Assembly: GCF_040054535.1 (NCBI RefSeq)
Contig: NC_090782.1
Coordinates: 20,677,001 to 20,741,000, forward strand
Reading direction: 5' to 3'
DNA length: 64,000 bases
From: Antennarius striatus
Lineage: Eukaryota > Chordata > Actinopteri > Lophiiformes > Antennariidae
Shown: positions 24,518 through 36,060 of the stretch, piece by piece
Layout: the number at the start of each line of letters is the position of its first letter
Position numbering within the stretch: the first letter of the stretch is position 1
Notes under the pieces: model-generated
Database searches by the model: none
Told to the model about the DNA's origin: nothing
Seen by the model: only the letters and a program-made list of their open reading frames with translations
Program-made: the position numbers and the translations under genes

Positions 24518-24536
24518 GTGTGTGTGTGTGTGTGTG
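24518..24536. repeat. (TG)n microsatellite
   Basis: Short TG run of about nine units in the unmatched spacer between copies B and C. The surrounding 24281-24725 shows no gene. Confidence 0.8.
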
Positions 24537-24729
24537 CAGGGCCCTGGAACAAGCAAACACAGACAAGGGGCCTTTAGGCATGCAGTAAATACAATTGGGA
24601 GGCAGAGTGACGGGCAGCTCCATCTTTGGTTCCTGAATGAGCAGCTTGTGCGAGGGGATGGTGCCTTGCTCATGGGCACTTTGCAAGTGAACTAAACCTC
24701 CCACGACCAGTTCACACACCAAATGTTTT

Positions 24730-26668
24730 TGGCCGGCGACTTCTGGTTTTTACATTATTGTTACTATGGTAGCAGCCTGTATGTATCAGTGTCTAAAATG
24801 CATTGTAAACCTAATTTTAATGCATTACAACAGGGGTGTCAAATTCATTTTCACCTAGGACCACATCCGCATCATGGCTGTCCTCAAAGGGCAAGATGTA
24901 ACCTATAATGTAACTCCTAAATATAAGTCAATGCAATGTAAAATAAATGTAACCACACCTTAATGTTAAATTACTCTGAATTCATTACTTATTCAAGTTA
25001 AAAACATTACACTTACACAGAAAAAATATGTTTTACTTTTGCTTTGTTATAACATCAATTCTTTTAAATTTTTCAGGTAATGAAAGCCACAGAACTCCAT
25101 CAATCAAGGTTCAAACTATCCAAGTGAATAAAGAAAAAAAGCATCAAACACAAGTTAAGACGTCAACTTTGTTCAAAATGTTTTTGTCAGTAAAAATGGG
25201 CTTAATTACTGCATTATGGTAAAAGTAGTTTCTGGTCAAAGCACACTTTTGACCCATTTTTATTTTTAGACACTCACGGGCCAAATAAAATGATGTGGCG
25301 GGCCACATTTGGCCCCTGGGCCTTGAATTTAACACATCTGCATTACAACAAACAAAACAAATGTGTTACATCACAATGCCTGTGTAGGGTAATGTGTTAC
25401 TGATTAGACATTTGAGTTAGTTTAACACGACTGATCAATCAAACACGCTGTTTAATTTGTTTCATTGAAGTTTTTATAGATAAGTGAATGATATTTTTCA
25501 TCTGCTCAAAAGTTTGGGAAGATTGTTGATATGGGAAAGTGTCATGCAGCCCCTATTGTTGCCTCCAATGTGAAAAATGGCAAATGCATTCCGTCCAAAA
25601 TAATAAATATCACTTAATATTCAGGTAGAAATAATTTGATTGACATAGGGAATGAAATAAAATTATTAAAACCCTTGTAATTATTAATTTCCTATTGCTT
25701 TACCTCCAACATTGCCTGTGAACTACTATTGCAGTACTTCAAACAAACTTTGGATGTGAAGTGACAGACATCTTCATCCACCCACCACTTCCTCCATCCC
25801 TGTTCTTTCATCCAAACAGTTAAGTCAGTTGAGTGGAAGTAATTAGTTAAATATCTAACAAAAGCATTTTTTCCATCATTTTACTGTCAGAATAATGAGG
25901 AATTAGAACTATCTAAACAAGGTGATCACAGTTCATAGTTATGTCATCTTGCTCACATCCCCTGTCCATATTTAGTCACAAGGGACATGGGTGCCTCAAT
26001 CCAGTTCTATATGGTCATGCCGTGACATCACCTCAGCACAGTTGGTTTTTCTGTGGGTGAAGTAGAGCGTGCAAGATGAACTTTCCCAGTGCCCAAACAC
26101 CAAAATCAGAGAAACTGTCCAATTAGCAAAGTGTTATAAACAAAGAGGGAATCATAACGTCAGTTGTGGAGGAGGGAGAAGGTGGTCATTGTAAATATTG
26201 ATGCAATCATTCAAGATTGATGAGTCAAATCATGCTCTGGGGCCTTTTCCAAGAATCAAGCTCACTGAGCTAAATTTGTAACGCTGCAGTGTAAATAAAG
26301 CCTGAATCACCCAACGTCTGAAGCAGGTACGAACCAATCTTATCTCATACTCAGGTAAGTTATCCAGGTATCTCAGAAAACACACTTTTAGAAGTTCCTG
26401 TTCAATCTTACCTTCTTTCTTTCCAAGGGTTTGTTGTTTATCATGACTTAGCAGATTAGTCATCATGTATTAAAGGGGGAATCTTGTTTTTGTTTACACT
26501 TCGATTCTGTCGGCTGTGGCCCTCAATGAACTGTGGTCGCCTGCATGTTAAAAGGTCTTGAATTTGAATGTGAGTTGGTTTGAGTTAGATCAGGATTTGT
26601 TTGAAAGAGCATTAATTTGTGAAATATTTATTTGAAATGTTGTGAAACTTTTCCTTTTAAAGGTGTAG
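24730..26668 (+). repeat. Copy C of the TPR-PDC repeat unit (inverted partner of B)
   Basis: Homologous in reverse orientation to copy B. It is interrupted at 24831-25340 by a hAT MITE, and removing that insert restores the colinear order seen in copy A. A more distant matching piece (GGCACCAAATATATTTTCTT) lies at 24236-24280, separated by unmatched DNA. No gene is visible in it; the short reading frames here are not related to known proteins. Confidence 0.8.
24831..25340. mobile_element. hAT-type MITE with intact 8-bp target duplication
   Basis: The 510-bp element starts CAGGGGTGTCAAATTCATTT. It ends GGCCTTGAATTTAACACATCTG, whose reverse complement is CAGATGTGTTAAATTCAAGG. The flanks are CATTACAA at 24823-24830 and again at 25341-25348, a perfect 8-bp duplication. 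GGGCCACATTTGGCCCCTGGG near the right end is typical of fish hAT elements of this group. It contains no transposase. Confidence 0.88.
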
Positions 26669-28540
26669 TCTTGTTGAAATTAAGAATTGATTTTCACCTG
26701 ACGCCTGCCTGACAACTGTTTGTAGTTTTAGCAATGCCAGTTCCTGATTCTGCATTAATGGGACACTCATAGGCAGCATGTTATTAAGGTTATGGTGCTG
26801 CTATGTTGTCAGACAGTAACAGTTTTCCACCAGCATTGGATCTTAATCTTGTGTTTGATTTTGTTTGAATTTTACTGGAAAAGTTTATTGGATCTACACT
26901 TTAAGAGGTTTGGTTTTGCCAACCCAGGTGGCAAAGTAATTTAAATTGGATTTATCCACCATATTGTTGTATATTGTAGATATCGCTTGATTATAAGTAT
27001 AGTTCTGGTTCCAGATTTCTGGCACTATTGGCACATATGCAGCGTCTGAAGTTGTGGCCAAATGAGATGTTTTAGTGAGCTGACTGCCACTGTTGCAGAC
27101 AATATTCCAGGTTAAAGCAGGCTGTCTGGCTGACTTGTTTGGGCCTATCAGAAAAACCTCTCATCTTCAGAGAAATCTTGTGGGAGGTATAAAGAGGTTT
27201 TGATAAATCTTAGACACGCTACCCTGGGAAAATGAAGTGTTACCAGCTAGAGGCTATTTGTGTCGTGCCAGTGTGTGGAAACACAGATTTACTGTACATT
27301 GTATCCTCAGAGAGATATGTGTTAGCGTGTAACAGTTAAATAGCACTCACATTTCGTGTAATTAGAAAGTAATTGCTCCTTTGCAGGCAATATGTTGGGA
27401 TATTTTTGGAACGTATGAACCTGCATAAAATTAGACACCTTGGAATGCACTTAGAAGTGCTGTTACCAAGGTATGAGTCCAAGGCTTGAAGCTAGAATAG
27501 TGTAAATTACCAAATACTGCTGAAACTGAGACAAGCAAGTGTTAGAAGACTCAGTACACCTCTACAACTAGAGCCAGAACCGTAATCCTGTAAGAGGATA
27601 GGCCTGATTATCTCAGGATAGGTCTGTGCACTAAGCACTATCAAGTAATACTCTTTGATGAAGCATCATAAGCTGCTACCTGATATTATGACTGCTAAAT
27701 ATGTTCAAAGCTTGGCTGTATGTCTGTATTCAGTTGAAGAGTAAGGGAAGCAGAAAACAACTCAACAGCAGGCATAAGGATTGCATGACAATCCAGGAGA
27801 CGTAAACTGCAATGCTCGAACGACTCTATGATGATAGTATAGAAACATACAAATACCACTTATAAAAAGGTCTAAGAGCCAATAATCTGTCCACTGCAGT
27901 AGCATTGGTGGGTGTTCGTTTGATGTGAAGCATTTTCTATATCTCATTTAATTTAAACACATCAAACCGTGGTTTATGTATTGCAACCGTCTCAACGGAG
28001 TCAGAAATGGGTCAGACCACTTAATTTAGTCTAAAATGTTATTAGTTAATTAACATAACAGCTTACCTTAACAGGAGTAAAGACAGATATATTCTGCATA
28101 GGTATGTATCCATGCATGTGAGTATTTCGTTATTTCCTTATCTTGTTGCTTTCATTTTTAATACACTGAAGTAAGAGAATTTGAGATCTTGCAAAAAAAC
28201 TGTCATAAAAAGATCAACTTTAAGTCCTTTTTAGTTGTACTGTCCTTTATTTATCAAAAATATCCCTGTAGAAAGTTAGAGATAATTGAAAAACCCAATA
28301 TCAGTCAACATTTGTCTTATCACAGTCTCAGGATAAAAAAATGCATGAGATGGAGGTGACTTTTGCTTCATTCAGTCGGTAACACGGAATACAATTTCAA
28401 GCAACACTCATGCATTTGAAATACACTTATTTATTTTCTTGCAAAGATGAAAAAATGATGTCATGTCTGCATTACAAATAGGAATGTAACGCAAAATGCT
28501 GATTATGTAGGACAAAGACCAAGAGAAACTAGAACCAACG
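26669..28540. other. Intergenic, no gene seen
   Basis: I looked on both strands for exons with flanking splice sites, RNA genes and repeats. Only short random frames occur. Nothing here resembles ODR4, which lies beside TPR in tetrapods. Confidence 0.5.
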
Positions 28541-28880
28541 TCCCCAGACGCCCGTGAATTCAAAATTTTACCCTGACCCTCTTGCATAGGTCAATTATCA
28601 AAGCTAGTACTTTGATCTATGGTCTTACTCACACTGGCCATCTCCCTTGTCTTTCTATCTTAGCCGGTTCCTGAGTGTACAAAAGTTGAAATTTGACCCT
28701 GACCTACTTTTCTCAAGGTCATCAGCTCATTTTCATCCCCTTTGCCGCCCGAGTAATGTGCTTTTTCTTTCATTTTCCATCTGCAACGGTTGTGAAGATA
28801 TTTGGTGGACTAACGGATGGACGGACGAATACACAAACACTGACAATTACAATACAACACCGCTTTGAAGCGGGATGTAA
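28541..28880 (-). mobile_element. MITE-like repeat with ACATCCCGC ends, copy 2
   Basis: Inverted relative of the block at 21612-22020. It has TTTGCCGCCCGAGTAATGTG, a CTCAAGGTCA-type word and a CGCTTTGAAGCGGGATGTAA end. The far terminus at about 28541 is not clearly recognisable. Reading frames crossing it are incidental. Confidence 0.6.
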
Positions 28881-29925
28881 TGAAAATATCTGAATAATAA
28901 AGAAACACATTTAAAGAACCCTAATCAACACTTTACATCATGTGTGTTTGTATAGTAAAAATATAATATTGTTTCCATGACTTCCTACTGTGACCTTTAT
29001 AGTTTTTCAGACAATCACCATAATAATATGCAATCCAAAGGTTTTCTATTTTATATTATTTTATTCTTTTTTTTTTTGACAAACTTGTATGTAGCAGGCT
29101 ATGCTTTCTTCATATTCCAGTACACATTTAGAAATATTAACCAAATCCTGAGCAAAATCTGTGATGGTGATTAATGTATACTTGTTCCCCTTTAAACCAC
29201 TTTTTTTATTTTTCAAACTTTCACAAAGGAAAATACTGTACGTAGAAATCAACTCCATGACTGTTGATGGTAAAATACGGTCATGGATGTTTGTTCAGGC
29301 TCCAGAATGCATCATCTATACACCAGAAATGTTTCCACATCCAGAATACTTTGGCTTCATACATCCTGAGAGTTGCTGTTCTGCTAAAAAGTTTGGAGCT
29401 TTTCTTTGTCAATTTTGGCAACCAAAAGCAACCACACAAATATCCACAGTCTGATAAACTGTATGTGTCCATATGTCTGAAAATTGTATCGCTTGTGTAA
29501 AGCCTGGCCTTATAAATAACTTGTGCACAGACCAAAACAAAAAACAAGTGCTACAAAAAGCTTTAAATTTAAACATTTCACATACATACGGCTAGAAAGA
29601 TTTCTCTATCCTTGCAAATAAAATACTGCAATGATTTAATCACAATTGCATGCTTTTGGCTTTTTCAATAGGTAGCTGGTGGGGACTGTGATATATTTTA
29701 AAAGATAAATAAAATGTTTATCCTCTGACCTTAATGTAACACAAACCTATATTTGAGAGCACCGATATTCAAAATTGGTTGTCCTTCAGAGAATAAACCT
29801 CAAACACTATTGAACAATCGGAGATGTTTCTACCTGGCGCAGCTCGAAAGAAGAACTCATCATTTGTGATTAATTGTCTTTCATTGCTCTCTTTCCAACC
29901 CCAGAAAGAGCTTCCCCTCTTCCTT

Positions 29926-31350
29926 CTACTCTACATCATTTTCTTCTTCATCCTCCATACCAGGGAGCTCTTTCTCTGGCAGCAGGCCATAGCTGTTGAG
30001 GAAGCTCTCCAGATCAGGGGCAAAAAACTCTTCATTGAGGTGCTGTGTGCAGGCCAGGAAGTTTCCCAGAAGTTCCCCGGCCTTGTACACCAGCAATGTG
30101 GGCAACACCTCATCTGAGAAACGCTCAGCAGCACCGGATGCAACCGCATCAATCCTACAGAATTTTACGGTGGGGTACTCAATGGCCAGGCAGTCGAGGC
30201 AGTTGTTGAGCTCCTCACAACCTTTGACCCCAACCTTGTAGATGTGGACGACCACTACTGTGCTATAATGCTCCTTCTCTATGACTTGTAAGAAGGCCTC
30301 TCCACTGTCCAGATCATGCACACCTTCAAACTTGGGCCCAAAGCTGAGTTTCTCATGCATCTCCTGCATGCACTGCCTTCGGTATTTCTTCAGACATCCC
30401 TCATCCTCCTCCTTGAGCAGTTCGTATTCTTGCACACTCATCTGAAAGAATAACATGACATTACAAGTTACAACATATTGTAAATGTAAATGTGATCAAT
30501 TTATTAATCTCCGAATGGAAATTCTTTGTCCACTCTAGCACATACTGTTGTTTGGTATTTTGATGGATTTATTCATTCATAAGGTGAGAAATTCTCACAT
30601 TTTCTTGCAAAATCCATTCGACAACAGGGTCGCATTCAATTGAAGCTCCTGACATGATGTATCTGAACATGTTTGTTTGTACCTTGCGGTTGAGGTTTGC
30701 TCTGGAGTCATCTTTAGGCCTGTTCGGGGATGACATTTGTCTCAGCAATTCCCTTTTTGCAGGAGGCAAATTTTCCTGGTCCATACTTTCTAACTTGAAC
30801 CTCCTCCAGTCATTGATGACTCCTTTTGGACCTATGGAGAAGGCACATATCATTTGATAGTCTTATGGTAAGAATCTATGACGTATTTAAGCTGAATGAC
30901 AGACTACTGTGAAAAATAGCAGTATGCCTCCATGAATCCATGACTGTCATTGTGTCCTGTTTTAATTCAAGGGTTAAAGCTTCATCCCAACCCTCCAAGA
31001 AGTGCACTATTTACACCGGTGTTACATAAGAGAAAGAAGATTAGCATGTCAGTTAAACTGCCAAAGCTTCACAGATCTGTCCTTAGCATTGGATTTCCTG
31101 TTTGCCATTTCAAGTTAGATTCTCTCCAATCAATATTTCTCTTTGTTATCTGAAAATTCAATTTCTGTTGCAAAGGTAAAGGATTGCTTAATGACTAACC
31201 AAAATTAACTCCATAACAAATATTCCAGGCACAAACACAATGGCCACCAGATTGTACAGATGCTAAATTAGAGTGTGATATTTGAAAGCAGTGCTTCCAC
31301 TCACCTGTCTGGGTGGCAGTCTCTTCCAGATCAATCATTCTGTCAGACAT
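29926..31350 (-). CDS. PDC: Phosducin (complete, 3 coding exons)
   Basis: Phosducin binds the beta-gamma subunits of transducin in photoreceptors and limits G-protein signalling in a light- and phosphorylation-dependent way. Coding exons: 31350-31305, 30831-30683, 30441-29926 (711 nt, 236 residues; human has 246). Exon 2 of the gene starts at about 31363, after a CTCGCAG acceptor. The N-terminal helix [15 protein letters not shown] (residues 16-30) is the conserved beta-gamma contact. RQMSSP (46-51) and [10 protein letters not shown] (64-73) carry the expected kinase sites; Ser67 sits where Ser73 is phosphorylated by PKA in mammals. The rest is the thioredoxin-like domain ([53 protein letters not shown]), ending in an acidic EEENDVE tail like the mammalian EEEDVE end. 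The phosducin-like family shares the fold, but the N-terminal helix and tail favour PDC itself. Confidence 0.95.
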
Positions 31351-32099
31351 GTTAACTGTTTTCCTGCGAGGGAACAAAAATGAAAATCAGACGAAGTTAA
31401 AGTAAACTCACATGATGATTTACAAGATCAGGGCTTTGGCGTCTGAATAATTATTTTACTTCTTTAAGGTATCAGTGGCATCTAACACTTGTTTGTTTTC
31501 ATTGTTCCCAATTAGATAATTGTAAAGTTGCAGATTTAAAATCTTTGCACTGTGACGTTTCTTTCATGTGAATCCTGGGATACTTAATTAAATTAATGTA
31601 ATCTAAGAGGATTACTGATGTGGAGCAGATCATTCCCTTGGTTGCCGTAAAACAGAATGGATGGGACTGTCTAGTAAATATATAATAAGAATGTCTGTAT
31701 ATAACATAATCAATGCACAAATCGCTGTATTAGTAGGGGGAAACAGAGATAAATAAAAAAACAGTTCTCCTAAGTTACATATCACATGATTAAATCAGTA
31801 CGTAAATGATAATTATTAATTATTTATATATCAAAAATGTCGATGCATTTGTGTCATATGTAGATTGACAGACACTCTTCACTTCAGTACATTGTGGGTA
31901 AAGTCACTGAGAGTATCTCCTGGCAGAGGTCCAGTATTACAATTAGCAGAGCTTTCCTTCCTTCCTGCATGCAGTCACGATGCTGATCTGGCATGGTGAT
32001 CTCTGTTGCCACCTCAACGCCCAAATCTACTTGTGAAGATTTTGCGTGATTAGTTCTAGCATGAGCAAAAGATGATTGAATAAATGCTACAGTTGTTCT

Positions 32100-32241
<142 letters not shown>

Positions 32242-32602
32242 AGACGAGACAAAAAAAGCCCTGTAAAAAGTTGGCTTTTCATTACACGGAGACTCATGAC
32301 TAAATTCAGCACCAAAATAAAGAAGCTTTTGTTCTCAGATGATGTAAAAGCATTTTAACAAGAAAAAATGTAAAACATATGTCAAAAACATCGTAGTATG
32401 ATACTGAATGCTGTGATATGGTTTTAATGGAAAATAGTATATAATAAAAATAAACGTGGCCCCGGCAATCTGTCTCAAATGTGTGCAGAATATTTGAAAC
32501 AGATTGTGTGCATCTCATTCATGTTTCCACACAGAACTTTGATTTGATTTAGCTGGGGGTTTTTTCCGCATAAATAAGGCATTTCAGTGGATTTTTCCTT
32601 AC

Positions 32603-32690
32603 CTTCAGAAGTCACAGTACAGTCCTCCCTTTGTGTCAGTCGCTAACCTTGAACTGATCTGCAGCCGATCACTTCACCAAGTTATCTGTT
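32603..32690 (-). other. PDC: Likely non-coding first exon and upstream region of PDC
   Basis: On the minus strand the sequence ends CTGTGACTTCTGAAG|GTAAGG, a strong splice donor at 32602, 1.25 kb upstream of the acceptor before the PDC start codon. An upstream CCAAT-type word (GCTCATTGGCTG, near 32740) fits a promoter. No clear CRX site was found. The 5' limit of the exon is a guess. Confidence 0.45.
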
Positions 32691-34184
32691 GCTGGATGGT
32701 GTGTGTTTTCTTGTGCGCGTCTGTGTATTCTTCAGCCAATGAGCTTGGCCTAATGGAGATTTAAAAAAACCAACCCTATAGACCAAACGGAAATAGAGCA
32801 TAGATCCTAAGAGGATTTCGCTACTGGAATTAGAAGCCCCTACTTGATAAAGGCCAGACTACACACAATGAAGAAAGAACAAGAGAGGCAGAGGGAGAGA
32901 GGGAGAAGAGGGGGGCAGATAGATGGAGAACAGACAATTTACTTTTTTTGATTCCGTAAATTAATAGTTGCTTCTATTCAATTGCAGCGTACAAGAACTA
33001 CTCTTTCACTATAAACTGCAGACCCACAGTTTGCTTAAAAAAATGTGTTGAGAATTCTCCAAATAACGTTTCCTATAAAAATAAATATAAAAAATAATAT
33101 ATAAACAACATTTCCAACAATGTTTTCAACAAGATAAATTTTCACATGTTAATGAACAAATGATGTGGCTTTTTCAAAAGGCTTATAGCTACAGGCATGG
33201 AATGTCCAGTGAGGTTATATCATGTGCTTCTCGATAACACTGAAAACAAACATCACACTGTGGTCTCGCCTCCCTTCCTTTAACACTTCCCTTCAAGTTC
33301 CTTCAGAAGATTAGGTGAGAATAATTAGCATAACAGAAAATAGTAGATTCATTCTCTTGTCACTACTAGAAACCTCAAAAAACTGACAGTGGAGTACGTA
33401 TAAATATTTAAATATTTCACGTAGAAAGCACTTAGGGTCTTTGACACAAGAATACCATGTTATATGATCCATTCTGTATAACAAGGAATTTTTTCTCTGT
33501 TTTACTCTAAAATAAAATAAAAAACCTAATAGTAGAGGACAATACAGTGTACAATACTTCATAAAATATACATTTATATTTGTAATATTTGTAGATTACA
33601 TTGAAATGCTGCTGCTTTTCATGGAAAAAAACAAAAAGGAAGGAGAGAGAAAATTTTCCATCATTCTCAGTTTTCTTTAAAGGTTTATATTATTTTTAAG
33701 AAAATACTAAATAGTTGCTCAAAATAGTCTTTAACCCAAATGTCCAGCCTAGCTTTACAATGTGGTTTCTATATGTTTACTATCTGATGTTTCACTGAAG
33801 AAAAATGTCCAGGGCATTATCAGCCAGCTAATCTTTGACGGAACGTTTCCTCAAGCTGCAGAGGAACAAAAGGAACACCTCAATCATGTCTTTCCCTACT
33901 CACCTCAATGTCAGCTTTCCTTCAGATGAGTCCTGAATCACTGCTATGCAAATAGAAACGGTCAATTCTCTCCACGCCCATACAATATTTTCAGACACAA
34001 CTCATACAGCCGTGTTTGACTTCTGTCCTTCACCCATGTGTCATGTATTTATTGGCTTAAAGGATTACTTGTCTTTTTTATTCAGGCACACAGAGAATGC
34101 ATGCCAGCTGGGGTTCCACTATTCCCAGTCCCTGGACAAGCATTGCATGCTTAAAATGGAACCAGCTATTTAGCACCTCCAGTT

Positions 34185-34421
<237 letters not shown>

Positions 34422-35944
34422 CCTCTTTTCTCAACATAATCATTTATCAGTTGTTTAAATTATGGTATCATATTGCAAATAACTAATATATTTGAGTAGC
34501 CATTAAATGCATACAGTACTGCACACTAATGCTACGTGTGCATCTTTCACATACAGTAGAGCCACATCTATGGAGTCTCAATGTTACATAATCAGGAATC
34601 ATGGGATCTCTTCTCTTGGCTGTGTGATGCCTGGTCAGCGCACTTCTGTCTTTTCAAAAGCAAGAGGGCAGCAATCCACCTTCACTTAGCCAAAAAAGAA
34701 TTCTAGAAAACTTGGTTGATCTTTTATGCCATAACCCAGACAAGTTATGAGTTAAAATATTAGAAGCTAAAAACAGAAATATTAGTCTAAAAGAGTTTTA
34801 ATAATAATGCATAAGTGCATAGGACTCGTTTGCACATCTGTTCATATGAGCTAATAAAAATTACAATTATTTGTCCCACTGAAGGTTAAACACAAGAAAT
34901 CATGATGAATTTTGTCAGTTACACAGCTTGCAGGAATTTTTCTGAAGTTATATTTTCTGCTATAAATGTCTGAATTTATTAGAAACATAATCATCTGTTT
35001 TACTCCAATGCATTTTGCTTTGTTGGACAAAAATACAATCCCAAACTCAATATATGACATATTGTATTAACATTTTATTGATTTGTCATTTAGTTATATT
35101 TATTAGTTACTGTAGTTATGAAGCAGGGATGTGCCAATAGCACTTTTACAGCTTAGATATCAACACCAGTATTTTGAATAATGTTGTATACTGTGAACTG
35201 CTTCATGTTTTATTCAAAAGCTTTATGCCTCGCTGCATGAAAGACTGAGATCATCCTTGTGTAAAACAGTGTTAGGCTTGAATATTGTTTTTATTTTATG
35301 TAGACAAAAAAGTAATATGTTTGTGGAACTTTAATGTGAACTTTTTAAATAAAAGGAGAATACAGAGTATAATGATCCTGTAGAACCAAGTGAAAAAATT
35401 TAAGAGAACACAATATTTTTACAGAAACACAAAATTGGGATTCTCCAGATCTCTTCCAAAGCTAAGCATGTCCTCCAGAGAGGTCTTTCTCTCCAAAGTT
35501 ACTTGTCTATTTACATGAAAAACTGTTTGGTTTCTTTAATGATGATGACATACACCTAGAACTCGGATCATCCAAGACAGAAGAAAAACATGTTCCAGAA
35601 GACTCAGCATTTCATGTTCCAGCAGGCAAATTTAATCACTCGTTCCTGTCCCTGATTTACACAAAATAAATTAATTGTTATGGTTCATTCAATATTATCC
35701 ATTCCTTTCTCATTTTGGACTGAAATGTAATGGTTTCATCTCTTTGACAAAGTCCACTCACTCTTCTATCCATTTTCATCGTAATAGGTTAGCAAAAGTG
35801 GTCAGAAAACCCCTAGCATGCAAAGTTAAGAACTTAAAGTAACTTAAACCATATCCAGTCCAAAATGTAAAGGGGTTTCCTGTGCGAAACACTCAACTCT
35901 CTTACCATGTTTCATGAAAATGTGTTGGTAGTTTCATGAATGGA

Positions 35945-36060
35945 CAAACAAACACTGCGATGCACTGGCGATGCATCCGGGGTGTACCCAGCCTCTAGAC
36001 CACAGCAAACTGAGATGACCCGCAAGGCAGATAAATGGAAGATGGATGGCTGGATGGATA
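35945..36060 (+). repeat. Fish interspersed repeat tail
   Basis: CACTGCGATGCACTGGCGAT, then CCGGGGTGTACCCAGCCTCT, closing in AGATGGATGGCTGGATGGAT. This order of words is a common teleost repeat 3' end, related to 11261-11298 (opposite strand) and 48301-48345. Diverged and non-coding. Confidence 0.6.

Noticed and set aside
30569..30853. 94-codon minus-strand frame treated as a separate gene
   Set aside because: It is PDC coding exon 30831-30683 read through into flanking introns.
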